Source: Gammaproteobacteria bacterium
GTDB lineage: Bacteria > Pseudomonadota > Gammaproteobacteria > UBA4575
Length of the DNA stretch: 64,000 nucleotides
Direction of reading: 5' to 3'
Assembly: GCA_033344735.1 (NCBI GenBank)
Contig: JAWPMW010000001.1
Location: 372,001-436,000 of the forward strand
The notes beneath the pieces were generated by a model that worked only from the letters and a program-made list of their open reading frames with translations, was not told where the DNA came from and ran no database searches. Positions 24,310-32,579 of this stretch are shown piece after piece. Made by a program: the position numbers and the translations under genes. How positions within the stretch are numbered: position 1 is the stretch's first letter; the number at the start of each line of letters is the position of its first letter.

Positions 24310-25824
24310 TTAAAAACCAATTACTGGCTTGATAACTACATAAGTGAACACAGTAATTAAAATCACACCAATTATATTTAACCACAATCCTGCTCTGCAC
24401 ATCTCGGGAATAGTTATATGTCCAGAGCCAAATACGATGGCATTTGGTGGTGTGGCAATAGGCATCATAAACGCAAAGCTAGCGGCTAGTGTTGCAGGAA
24501 ATATCAACAAGTAAGGGTGAATCCCAGCACCAATTGCAATACCAGCAAGTATTGGGACTAAGGTAGCAGTTGTTGCGGTGTTTGAGGTTAATTCTGTTAA
24601 AAATATAACACTTGCACATATAATCAATACGAACAAAATTTCCGGAATGTCTTGAAGGAATAAAGCTTGTGAGGCTATGTACTCCGCAACACCATTTGTT
24701 TGAATTGCTTTGGCTAATGTAAGTCCGCCGCCAAACAAAATAAAAATTCCCCAAGGCAGTTTTTTTGCCGTTGGCCAATCTAAGACAAATATTTTTTCTT
24801 TGAAGTTAACAGGAATTACAAATAAAAGCATTGCTGCTAGCATAGCTATGCCTGGATCGCTTAATTGGTGTAAAGGGTGAATTGCCTGTTGATTAATTGT
24901 GATAGTAATTTCTTGGAGCAGTGGGCGAGTGATCCATATAATGACGGTAGTAATGAACACTGCGATGGTAATTTTTTGACCGCGGTCCATTTTATATTGT
25001 TGTTTTGTAGGTGCTTTAGACTGCTGATTCAGTGATTCGGATTGAAAGGGAAATGCTAATTTGGTTAGTACTAACCAAATAATCGGTAGGAATATAAATG
25101 CCAAAGGTGCTGCAAATGACAGCCATTTGATAAAGCTGATTTCAAGTTGATAGTTACTATTAATACTATCCTCAAGAAAGCTAGCTAAAAATAAATTTGG
25201 TGCGGTACCAATTAAAGTCATAGTGCCACCCACTGACGCTGCATATGCAATGCCAAGCATCATGCAGCAGGCAAAATTATGCTGACTTGTGTTGTCAAAG
25301 CCATCTTTTTTTTTGTTAGTGTAGAGTGCAATGATGCTTAAACCGATTGGTAGCATGACGGCGGTGGTGGCGGTATTTGAAATGAATGCGCTCAAAATTG
25401 CCGATGAAAACATAAATCCTGCAATAATCATGTAAGGATTTTTGCCAACAATGGATAATACTGTATTGGCTAATCGATGATCTAATTTCCAGCGTTGCAT
25501 CGCCAATGCAATAAGAAAACCACCCATAAATAAGAAAATAAGGTGAGATGCATAAGGTGCCGTAGTCTCTTTGATATCAGCAATGCCTAACAATGGGAAC
25601 ATGGCGATTGGAAGCAATGCGGTAGCACTTATATCAATCGCCTCAGAAAGCCACCAAATAGCCATCCAGACTGTCATGCAAAGTGTTGTTTTTGCTGAGA
25701 AAGTGAGTGGAATTAACGCTTTATGGGTATCGACATATTGGTCAGGTAAGGCAAAGTATAGGCATAGTGCAGCCAATGGCCCGGCGAAGAATCCAATACG
25801 TTGAACGACGAATTGCATAGACAA
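24310..25824 (-). CDS. DASS/SLC13-family sodium:anion (dicarboxylate) symporter
   Basis: A 504-residue membrane protein of the divalent anion:sodium symporter family. It has eleven or twelve helices, and two SNT motifs mark the inverted repeats: SNTATTAVMLPIGLSII in the first half (about residues 149-165) and SNTATTATLVPILAG in the second (about 418-432), followed by the TPPNAIVFGSGHI segment. Family members import C4 dicarboxylates, citrate or sulfate using sodium. The substrate is not certain, though VcINDY-like dicarboxylates are most likely given the SNT..T pattern. It is divergent from moaA across 38 bases. Confidence 0.9.
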   Translation of the reverse strand: MSMQFVVQRIGFFAGPLAALCLYFALPDQYVDTHKALIPLTFSAKTTLCMTVWMAIWWLSEAIDISATALLPIAMFPLLGIADIKETTAPYASHLIFLFMGGFLIALAMQRWKLDHRLANTVLSIVGKNPYMIIAGFMFSSAILSAFISNTATTAVMLPIGLSIIALYTNKKKDGFDNTSQHNFACCMMLGIAYAASVGGTMTLIGTAPNLFLASFLEDSINSNYQLEISFIKWLSFAAPLAFIFLPIIWLVLTKLAFPFQSESLNQQSKAPTKQQYKMDRGQKITIAVFITTVIIWITRPLLQEITITINQQAIHPLHQLSDPGIAMLAAMLLFVIPVNFKEKIFVLDWPTAKKLPWGIFILFGGGLTLAKAIQTNGVAEYIASQALFLQDIPEILFVLIICASVIFLTELTSNTATTATLVPILAGIAIGAGIHPYLLIFPATLAASFAFMMPIATPPNAIVFGSGHITIPEMCRAGLWLNIIGVILITVFTYVVIKPVIGF

Positions 25825-25862
25825 GTTAAATTCCGCATATTTATTAGTAATGAATAGTACAC

Positions 25863-26876
25863 ATGACTGAATTGAACGACCAATTTAATCGAAGCATGAG
25901 AGATCTGCGCATCTCGGTGACCGATCGATGCAACTTTCGCTGCACATACTGCATGCCGAAAGAAGTGTTTAATTCTAAATATCAATTTCTTGTGCGAGAT
26001 GATTTGTTGTCATTTGAGGAGATAACACGACTAGTACAAATATTTGTTAAAAATGGTGTGCGCAAATTGCGACTCACTGGTGGTGAGCCATTATTACGTA
26101 AGAATCTAGATGTATTAATCTCAGAGTTGAATAAAATTTCTGGCATTGAGGATATCGCATTGACAACAAATGCATCATTACTCACATTGGAAAAAGCTCA
26201 AGAGTTGAAACGTGCCGGCTTGCATCGCGTTACTGTCAGCTTGGATGCAATTAATCAAGATACATTTATGCAAATGAACGATATGAAAGTATCTGTGAAG
26301 AAAGTATTAGATGGAATTGATAATGCGCGCACAGCAGGGCTGGATTGTGTAAAAGTTAACATGGTAGTTCAGAAGGATATTAACGAAGAAGAAATCGTAC
26401 CTATGGCTGAATATTTTAAAGGAACAGGAAATATTTTGCGTTTTATTGAGTTTATGGATGTTGGTAATACCAATGGTTGGAACATGCAGCAAGTTGTGTC
26501 TGGCCAAGATATTGTTGATCGCGTAAAGCAAAAATTCCCAATTGAAGCTGTGGACCCAAATTACAAAGGCGAAGTAGCTAAGCGCTGGCGCTATAAAGAT
26601 GGTGAAGGTGAAATTGGTGTTATTACCTCAGTTACTCAAGCATTCTGCGGTGACTGTAATCGTCTTCGCCTTTCTGCTGAAGGAAGTATTTATACTTGCT
26701 TATTTGCTTCACAAGGTGTTGATCTGCGGCGTCTATTGCGTGAGGGTGCTTCAAATGAATTTATAAATGAAGTAATTACTAATACATGGAAAGATCGTAG
26801 TGATCGATACTCTGAAGTACGCGGAAAAGAAAATAAATCAGTTCATAAGGTGGAAATGTCCTATATCGGTGGTTAA
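25863..26876 (+). CDS. moaA: GTP 3',8-cyclase MoaA
   Basis: First enzyme of molybdopterin synthesis: a radical-SAM protein that converts GTP to 3',8-cyclo-dihydro-GTP, which MoaC then turns into cPMP. The 337-residue protein has the radical-SAM cluster CNFRCTYC at residues 23-30, the GGEPLLR motif near 73-79 and the C-terminal second [4Fe-4S] cluster with FCGDCNRLR and a later Cys. It ends with the conserved Gly-Gly needed for activity. No moaC or moaD is found in the window. The stop overlaps a GTG start for the truncated haemoglobin gene by 8 bases. I see no long leader that could hold a Moco riboswitch; only 38 bases separate it from the symporter gene. Confidence 0.96.
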   Translation: MTELNDQFNRSMRDLRISVTDRCNFRCTYCMPKEVFNSKYQFLVRDDLLSFEEITRLVQIFVKNGVRKLRLTGGEPLLRKNLDVLISELNKISGIEDIALTTNASLLTLEKAQELKRAGLHRVTVSLDAINQDTFMQMNDMKVSVKKVLDGIDNARTAGLDCVKVNMVVQKDINEEEIVPMAEYFKGTGNILRFIEFMDVGNTNGWNMQQVVSGQDIVDRVKQKFPIEAVDPNYKGEVAKRWRYKDGEGEIGVITSVTQAFCGDCNRLRLSAEGSIYTCLFASQGVDLRRLLREGASNEFINEVITNTWKDRSDRYSEVRGKENKSVHKVEMSYIGG

Positions 26877-27258
26877 GCAGCATACTTTCTATGAGCGTAT
26901 TGGCGGTCAAACAGAGATCACTAAATTAGCTAATAAGTTTTACGATGTTATGCAGCGTGATTCAGTTGCCAGTCATGTTCTGGATCTGCATCCTGATAAC
27001 TTAACGCGTTCTCGTAAACGATTGGCTAATTTTCTTTGTGAGTGGTTTGGCGGACCAAAGTTATTTGGTGAAATTTATGTCAATCCAGACTGGTTAAAGC
27101 TACGTCATAAACATTTAAATATTGGGATTGAAGAACGTGACCAGTGGATACACTGTATGACTACTGCGATGCGTGAATTAGACTATGACCAGCAGCTACA
27201 AAAAGAACTCACTAAGACATTTTTTGAGGTTGCAGGTTTTATGCGTACGCGTGTTTGA
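26869..27258 (+). CDS. Group II (TrHbO-like) truncated haemoglobin
   Basis: A truncated globin binding heme and O2 or NO in the cytoplasm. The protein begins with FYERIGGQTEITKLANKFYD, typical of 2-on-2 globins. It then has LHPDNLTRSRKRLANFLCEWFGGP with the group II Trp, and LRHKHLNIGIEERDQWIHCM carrying the proximal His region. I place the start at GTG 26869, giving 129 residues, because the family begins about 4 residues before YERIGG; no ATG is available there, and the upstream extension to 26800 lies inside moaA. It overlaps moaA by 8 bases, so it is probably translated by coupling. The start has no strong Shine-Dalgarno. Confidence 0.85.
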   Translation: MVKQHTFYERIGGQTEITKLANKFYDVMQRDSVASHVLDLHPDNLTRSRKRLANFLCEWFGGPKLFGEIYVNPDWLKLRHKHLNIGIEERDQWIHCMTTAMRELDYDQQLQKELTKTFFEVAGFMRTRV

Positions 27259-27274
27259 GTGAATGTTGTTTTAG

Positions 27275-27799
27275 TTATTTTTCCAGTAAGCGAGGAATGA
27301 GTTCAACTAAATTACATGGTCGATGTCGATAATCTAATTGCTGGTTAATTAATTTATCCCAAGCATCAGCACATGCACCTGATGAGCCAGGCAAACAGAA
27401 GATATAAGTGCCGTTGGCAACACCCGCCGTTGCGCGAGACTGCAATGTTGAAGTGCCAATTGTCTCGAAAGATAATACCCTAAACATTTCGCCAAACCCT
27501 TCTATTTCTTTGTCAAGTAAAGGCTTGACCGCTTCAGGAGTGCCATCGCGTCCGGTGACGCCGGTGCCACCAGTAGTAATTATAACTTGAGGTTTTTCTT
27601 TGGCAATCCATTGTGAGACAGTTGAGCGAATTTGGTAAATATCGTCACGCACAATTTTCTTTTCACATAAAGAGTGACCAGCTTTCTCTAGGCGTGTAAC
27701 GAGTAACTTTCCAGACTTATCGTCATGTTCAGTGCGTGAATCAGAAATCGTTAATATGGCAATAGATAGGGGGATTAAATTTCTTTTGTTATCCATCAT
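27275..27799 (-). CDS. moaB: Molybdopterin biosynthesis protein MoaB
   Basis: A 174-residue MoaB/MogA-family protein acting in the adenylylation of molybdopterin before metal insertion. The sequence has the family motif TTGGTGVTGRDGTPEAV (about residues 75-91), then the FGEMFRVLSFETIGTSTLQSR stretch that is close to E. coli MoaB, and the CLPGSSGAC loop near residue 134. Its closeness to MoaB rather than MogA rests on the segment around IGTSTLQSRA. It is convergent with the globin gene, 16 bases apart, and close to moaA and moaE, so the three form a local Moco group on two strands. Confidence 0.9.
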   Translation of the reverse strand: MMDNKRNLIPLSIAILTISDSRTEHDDKSGKLLVTRLEKAGHSLCEKKIVRDDIYQIRSTVSQWIAKEKPQVIITTGGTGVTGRDGTPEAVKPLLDKEIEGFGEMFRVLSFETIGTSTLQSRATAGVANGTYIFCLPGSSGACADAWDKLINQQLDYRHRPCNLVELIPRLLEK

Positions 27800-27820
27800 G
27801 AATTTTCTCTACTTACATTT

Positions 27821-28042
27821 TTAGGCTGTAAATTTTGCTTCACGCCAATTGTCTATTACATCGCTTGCTTCTTTGTAATCATTTTCATCGACGACGACTC
27901 TTATTAGCCCATTTGCAGGCAATTCTCCCGTGGCACCTTGAAGAAATTCACCTACTATGTTGGAACTAATACCTTCGCTCTCTAATAGACCTTTAATGAC
28001 ATGAGCCTCTAGAGAATTTAGTGCATGCAGGACTGTTTTCAT
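27821..28042 (-). CDS. DUF2007-type small protein
   Basis: A 73-residue protein of the DUF2007 (putative signal-transducing) family. It has an N-terminal LHALNSLEAHVIKGLLESEGI and a middle PANGLIRVVVDENDYKEA with a predicted ferredoxin-like alpha/beta fold. No catalytic residues are known in the family. It is upstream of moaB on the same strand with a 21-base gap and is divergent from moaE by about 100 bases. Confidence 0.8.
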   Translation of the reverse strand: MKTVLHALNSLEAHVIKGLLESEGISSNIVGEFLQGATGELPANGLIRVVVDENDYKEASDVIDNWREAKFTA

Positions 28043-28143
28043 AGTTGGTGTATAGATTATTTGCTAAAACGATTATTATACAATTTACTATAGCGGACAT
28101 TTTACAGTTAGTAACGTTTAAATTGAAATAATCACATATTCCT

Positions 28144-28608
28144 ATGAAAGTTGAAATTTTTAGTCATCCATATAATCCTTGGGATTGGGTGCAGTTATAT
28201 CAAAAAGAACAATCTCAATTGCAGCATAATTTTGGTGCCACTGCTGTGTTTGTAGGTACCATGCGTGATTTTAATGAAGGCGATGATGTCGCCTCGATGT
28301 TTCTTGAACATTACCCTGGTATGACAGAAAAAAGCCTGGAAAAAATCATTCTTGATGCAATTAAGGCATGTAATCTAATTGATGCATGTATTGCGCATAG
28401 AGTGGGTGATGTGTTCCCAGGTGATCCTATTGTTTGTGTAGCAGTTTGGTCATCGCACCGCAAAGAGGCTTATGAAGCTAATAGAATGATTATGGAGGCG
28501 CTTAAATCAATTGCGCCATTTTGGAAAAAAGAACAATTAGGACAGGATGACCAAAATCAAGGACAGCTGACAGGGCGATGGGTAGAAAAAAATACAGACG
28601 GTTTCTAG
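28144..28608 (+). CDS. moaE: Molybdopterin synthase catalytic subunit MoaE
   Basis: Large subunit of molybdopterin synthase, which with MoaD inserts two sulfurs into cPMP. The 154-residue protein has AVFVGTMRDFNEGDDV (about residues 33-48), HRVGDVFPGDPIVCVAVWSSH (about 84-104), and PFWKKE near 136 with the active-site lysine. It is complete for the family. The partner MoaD is not in the window, so it must be encoded elsewhere. It is monocistronic here, followed by a 161-base gap before the antiporter gene. Confidence 0.94.
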   Translation: MKVEIFSHPYNPWDWVQLYQKEQSQLQHNFGATAVFVGTMRDFNEGDDVASMFLEHYPGMTEKSLEKIILDAIKACNLIDACIAHRVGDVFPGDPIVCVAVWSSHRKEAYEANRMIMEALKSIAPFWKKEQLGQDDQNQGQLTGRWVEKNTDGF

Positions 28609-28769
28609 ATAGTGGGTTTAGTAATTTAATGATTCATAAGTAATTAATTCTTATAATCGGCCGATATAATTCTATTAAGAAAACTTAGTTATTGCTAAAG
28701 CAATTTAAACAGCATTAGTAAGCTAATTAATAAGATTTTTATTTAAAACCATTAGGCTGGGAAAATATT

Positions 28770-30338
28770 ATGGATGCTGTCGTTATACTTGTCGCGCTAA
28801 TCGCGGGACTAATATTCCGTAGGTTTAATTATCCACCACTGTTAGGTTATCTGTTATCAGGATTTGTTGCGCATGAACTAGGGATTGGCAGTGTAGAGAA
28901 TATTGCACCTTTCGCTGATATTGGCATTCTGCTTTTATTATTTACTATTGGTCTAAAGCTTAATTTAAAATCACTAGCAGCGCCCCATGTTTGGGGAACC
29001 GCCTCATTGCATATGGTTATAGCGGTAGTTCTAACTGTGCCTGTAATTATGGCTGCAGGATTATGGATGCCCGCACTCGCCATAAACGATTCAATAGCTA
29101 TTTGGACTCTAGCATTCGCATTATCATTTTCTAGTACGGTATTTGCTGTAAAAATATTTGATGAAAGAGGTGAGAGTACTTCTTTACATGCTTCAATAGC
29201 GATAGGTATTTTGATTATTCAAGATTTATTTGCTGTATGTTATTTAGTATTTACAGCAGATAAAGCAATTGAGCCAAGCGCAATTATACTACTTGCATTA
29301 CCTTTGATAAGGCCTGCATTACTATACTTAATGCGCTTAACGGGTCATGGTGAATTACTTGTTTTATTTGGCGTGGTGGCGGCCGTGGGAGCAGCAGAAT
29401 TGTTTGAGCTGTTTAATCTAAAAGGTGGTCTAGGAGCTTTACTGTTTGGTGTATTACTCGGTAATACTGAAAAATCTAATGAGCTTTATAAAAATTTACT
29501 AAATTTAAAAGATTTATTCCTGATTGGATTTTTCTTACAAATTGGTTATTACGGATTACCGTCCATTGAAATGCTATTTGTCGCCTTAACGTTAGCGCTG
29601 TTAATATTTTTACGGCCTATCATTTATTATTTTGTATTGGTTGCTTTCAGGTTAAGGTCTAGAACATCATTTTTAACAGGTATAGCATTATTTAACTATA
29701 GTGAGTTCGGTTTGATTGTAGGAGCCATTGCAGTTGGTAATGGTTTGCTATCAGCTGAATGGCTAACGACTATCGCGCTGGCTATGTCTATTTCCTTTTT
29801 TATCTCAACACCTTTTAATACTCGTGTGCATGATTTGTTTAGCAAATATAGTGACGGCTTGCATCGTTATGAGCGTAAGCAAAGGTTGGAGCAGGAAGCG
29901 TTACCATGTTTGGCGGATTCAAAAACTGTAATTCTAGGCGGAGGGCGTGTAGGCCTGGGGACTTATGAAATGTTGTCGTCAAAACTGGATGGAAAGATTG
30001 TATGTGTTGATGAAAAACAAAAAAGAGTGGATGAATTAAATCAACTAGGAGTGAACTGTATTCGTGGTGATGCCAGTGATTATGAATTTTGGCGTGCTAC
30101 GGATCTTGTTTCGAGTGATAAGATATTTGTATGTTTATCTAATCATCATGAGAATTTACATATTGTAAATATGGCAAAACAATTAGGGTATAACAATGTT
30201 CTTGCAGTTGTCTCTAGATTTCCTGATGAGCAATTAGAGTTGCAAGAGCTGGGTTGTATTGCGTTTAATTTATATGCAGAAGCCGGGCACGGTTTTGCCG
30301 AACATGTATTAACTGAATTGGATAATGTTAAGATGTAG
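28770..30338 (+). CDS. CPA2-family monovalent cation:proton antiporter with RCK (TrkA-N) domain
   Basis: A 522-residue membrane protein of the Kef-type CPA2 family. Twelve or so helices span residues 5-360, with the signature GFVAHELGIGSVENIAPFAD near 32-51. A TrkA-N Rossmann domain covers about residues 385-515, with glycine-rich ILGGGRVGLGTYEM near 391-404, which binds NAD(H)-type ligands. Such proteins move potassium or sodium against protons and are gated by the cytosolic domain. No KefF/G partner is nearby. A 10-base palindrome ATCGGCCGAT lies 105 bases upstream (28656-28665). Confidence 0.87.
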   Translation: MDAVVILVALIAGLIFRRFNYPPLLGYLLSGFVAHELGIGSVENIAPFADIGILLLLFTIGLKLNLKSLAAPHVWGTASLHMVIAVVLTVPVIMAAGLWMPALAINDSIAIWTLAFALSFSSTVFAVKIFDERGESTSLHASIAIGILIIQDLFAVCYLVFTADKAIEPSAIILLALPLIRPALLYLMRLTGHGELLVLFGVVAAVGAAELFELFNLKGGLGALLFGVLLGNTEKSNELYKNLLNLKDLFLIGFFLQIGYYGLPSIEMLFVALTLALLIFLRPIIYYFVLVAFRLRSRTSFLTGIALFNYSEFGLIVGAIAVGNGLLSAEWLTTIALAMSISFFISTPFNTRVHDLFSKYSDGLHRYERKQRLEQEALPCLADSKTVILGGGRVGLGTYEMLSSKLDGKIVCVDEKQKRVDELNQLGVNCIRGDASDYEFWRATDLVSSDKIFVCLSNHHENLHIVNMAKQLGYNNVLAVVSRFPDEQLELQELGCIAFNLYAEAGHGFAEHVLTELDNVKM

Positions 30339-30369
30339 TTTAGTTTAAACATGTTTGGGCAGGTGCATA

Positions 30370-30960
30370 ATGGATTGGAAGATACATCAAAAACAACTTG
30401 CCTACGACGGTCATTTCAAAGTTACTAAGTTTGATTTAACGCATGAAAAGTATAATGGTGAGTCAACTCCGTTATTACGTCGTGAACTGGTTGAACGCAA
30501 TGACACAGTCGCTATGGTTGCATATGATCCTGTGACAGATGAAGTTGTTCTAGTAGAGCAATTTCGTATTGGAGCCATCAGTGAAGAACAGCCTTGGCTG
30601 ATAGAAATTGTAGCTGGGCTGATCGAGGCTGATGAATCTGCCGAACAAGTTGTTATAAGAGAGTCTGAAGAAGAGATTGGCTGTGTTCCAAGTGAGATAA
30701 TTAAAATTGCCGATTTTTATACTAGCCCGGGCGGTAATTCTGAATGGGTGCACTTATATATAGGTAAAATTTCTGTAAACGAAATCAGTCAATTAGGTGG
30801 GCTTGAAGAAGAGGGAGAAGATATAAAAATTACAGTAGTTCCTGCCAGTGATGTGCCATATATGTTATCTACCGGTGAAGTTAGATCTGCAATTGCGATT
30901 GTAGGGTTGCAATGGTTCGTTATGAATAAAGGTAATATACGCTTACAGTGGCTTGATTAG
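30370..30960 (+). CDS. nudF: ADP-ribose diphosphatase NudF (Nudix)
   Basis: A Nudix hydrolase cleaving ADP-ribose to AMP and ribose 5-phosphate. It has the perfect Nudix box G-x5-E-x7-RE-x2-EE-x-G beginning at GLIEADESAEQ. Before it come the ADPRase features LVEQFRIGAI and WLIEIVAG, and after it TSPGGNSEWVHLYIG. I use ATG 30370 as the start because AGGT precedes it at suitable distance and the family starts near DWKIHQKQLAYDGHFKV; a TTG five codons earlier is less likely. This gives 196 residues. It lies 31 bases after the antiporter gene and overlaps the convergent secretin-like gene by 4 bases. Confidence 0.9.
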   Translation: MDWKIHQKQLAYDGHFKVTKFDLTHEKYNGESTPLLRRELVERNDTVAMVAYDPVTDEVVLVEQFRIGAISEEQPWLIEIVAGLIEADESAEQVVIRESEEEIGCVPSEIIKIADFYTSPGGNSEWVHLYIGKISVNEISQLGGLEEEGEDIKITVVPASDVPYMLSTGEVRSAIAIVGLQWFVMNKGNIRLQWLD

Positions 30961-31787
30961 TTGGATAATTCTATTTTCAAGAAAATTTTGTTATAGCGAT
31001 CTTGATTCTTTTTCGTGCGATATAAAATGCCATTAGATTCACTGCTGCGGCTATCTGTATTACCGCCGATCTCAAACCACTCTCCTAAGCGCACTCGCAG
31101 CGTTGTGTCTACATAAGTCTGTTCCTGGCCATATCCTTGATAAGTGCGGCTACTATTAGAAGCGCTTTGTATACTTATGTTTGCAGACCTATTATCTGCA
31201 CTTCGCGCAACGACATAGAACCCATCCTGCTTGCTAGGAGATAGGCGATTATGTTCGATTAGGAAATTACCATTTGGTCGCTGCACATAAGAATAAATAG
31301 GGGTAATGCGTAAATTTTCTTTGGAAATATATGCAGGCTTACCTTCCTGTACTTGCACAAACTGAGTCTTGTCACTTTTGTTTTCTGTATTACGTGTATC
31401 AATATTGACAGTGACACCCGGTTCTTTTCTAGGATATTTACCTGCATTAACCTTTGCGCCATTCGATTCTATTTGTACTGATGCATTGACATTGTTTTCA
31501 TTACTAGCTGCATATTCATCACTGGTTACTGAAATTCGAAAAGTTTTACTGGCGCGATCCACAGAACTGATAAGACTTTCGATTTCTTCAAGACGATTAG
31601 TAGGTGCTTTGATAAATAGTTGGTATCCATCACCACTCATTGCTTCTGTATCATTCAGTAGTGGCCGTATCAAGGGAATTACCTCATCAGCGGGCCTGTT
31701 CTTTAAATCAAAATAATGAATTGTGTCAGCCGCATAAATACTTGGGGCTGAAAGTATTACGACAAAAATATAGATAAATTTTTTCAT
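30957..31787 (-). CDS. Exported protein with secretin-N/NolW-like N-terminal domain
   Basis: A 276-residue exported protein with a signal peptide (cleavage likely after YAA near residue 20). Residues 22-80 resemble the N-terminal domain of secretin proteins (FDLKNRPADEVIPLIRPLL ... EEIESLISSVDR). No secretin pore domain follows; instead the rest is beta-rich and Ser/Asn-rich, ending in a strand-like IFLKIELSN. It could be a stand-alone periplasmic adaptor of the secretin-N fold. The gene follows the PLD-like gene by 3 bases on the minus strand. Its function is unknown. Confidence 0.68.
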   Translation of the reverse strand: MKKFIYIFVVILSAPSIYAADTIHYFDLKNRPADEVIPLIRPLLNDTEAMSGDGYQLFIKAPTNRLEEIESLISSVDRASKTFRISVTSDEYAASNENNVNASVQIESNGAKVNAGKYPRKEPGVTVNIDTRNTENKSDKTQFVQVQEGKPAYISKENLRITPIYSYVQRPNGNFLIEHNRLSPSKQDGFYVVARSADNRSANISIQSASNSSRTYQGYGQEQTYVDTTLRVRLGEWFEIGGNTDSRSSESNGILYRTKKNQDRYNKIFLKIELSN

Positions 31788-31790
31788 GAT

Positions 31791-32312
31791 TTATATACTC
31801 ACGCGCCTTAAGTCAGGTGTGATTTCACTTTGATTCCAATGGTCAATAAATAATTTATCTAACTCAGCGCATTTGATATGGTCATTAAACGAGACGCTAC
31901 CTTCGTAACGATCTGATTGAGGGTTGTGCAGGAAGCCTTTTCCGTCAGCTGTGACTAAGCTTTCATTGTAATAAGTATACTCTGTAGGCAGTTTTCTAAT
32001 CGATATCTTAGAGGGTACTTTATCGGCGAGATTTATTAGGCGGTGACCGTCTTTAATAACGTTAGTACTATCAAATAGAATGATGCGGATGTTTGTATTA
32101 CGATTCCTGCGAATGAATTTGCTGAAAGCCTCAACAATATCACTACGATCGAATATCTGGTGATTCAGCGTTCTTGAGATAATATTAATATCTAGCACTG
32201 CAGAACTTGCTAATTTATGGATAGCTGCAATATTCAATGCGCGGTCTTCCACAGGAATCTCACCTTCAGTGACGCCCAGTATAAAATTCTCAAAAAATCG
32301 TTCTTGCTTCAT
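31791..32312 (-). CDS. PLD-like protein (DUF7931-type), unknown function
   Basis: A 173-residue soluble protein. Residues 50-150 have the fold pattern of a phospholipase-D-like half domain: DIVEAFSKFIRRNRNTNIRIILFD, then DGHRLINLADKVPSKISIRKLP, then ADGKGFLHNPQSDRYEGSVSF. The HKD catalytic motif is absent, so it is unlikely to be an active phosphodiesterase. Similar proteins are found in many gammaproteobacteria, often near small GNAT or envelope genes, without known function. The secretin-N-like gene follows 3 bases downstream. Confidence 0.66.
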   Translation of the reverse strand: MKQERFFENFILGVTEGEIPVEDRALNIAAIHKLASSAVLDINIISRTLNHQIFDRSDIVEAFSKFIRRNRNTNIRIILFDSTNVIKDGHRLINLADKVPSKISIRKLPTEYTYYNESLVTADGKGFLHNPQSDRYEGSVSFNDHIKCAELDKLFIDHWNQSEITPDLRRVSI

Positions 32313-32579
32313 CTTTTGGTTTGCGGTGGAAAATGTCTGAGAATACCTGACTATTCAGGTAAGATGTACGCCTGTCTTCCAAATTGGCAGATTAAGTGCC
32401 TGTTTGGTATCAATATTCAGACTGTTTTAGCGTCTGATTAGTTCACCGGCAAAGAGTCGGGAACTTGCCATATCTTTACACTGTCATCTACTTGCCAATG
32501 TGAGACGAGTTTGGTAAAAAATGCCTGTTTTGTCAGTATGAATGGCTCTTCTTGAGTCTAAAATAAATATAAATGTGTC
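32313..32579. other. Intergenic region with three short inverted repeats
   Basis: This 267-base gap between the divergent PLD-like gene and the Gld-type ABC operon contains TACCTGA-ctat-TCAGGTA at 32344-32361, a GGCA/TGCC pair about 25 bases later, and TCAGAC/GTCTGA around 32427-32447. No convincing ORF with an RBS is present. The repeats could be operators or a structured leader of the operon. Confidence 0.35.

Noticed and set aside
25825-25862. Moco riboswitch upstream of moaA.
   Set aside because: Only 38 bases separate moaA from the divergent symporter gene, too short for the aptamer.
32217-32441. Plus-strand 74-codon ORF upstream of the ABC operon.
   Set aside because: It begins inside the PLD-like gene on the other strand, has no RBS and no recognisable feature.
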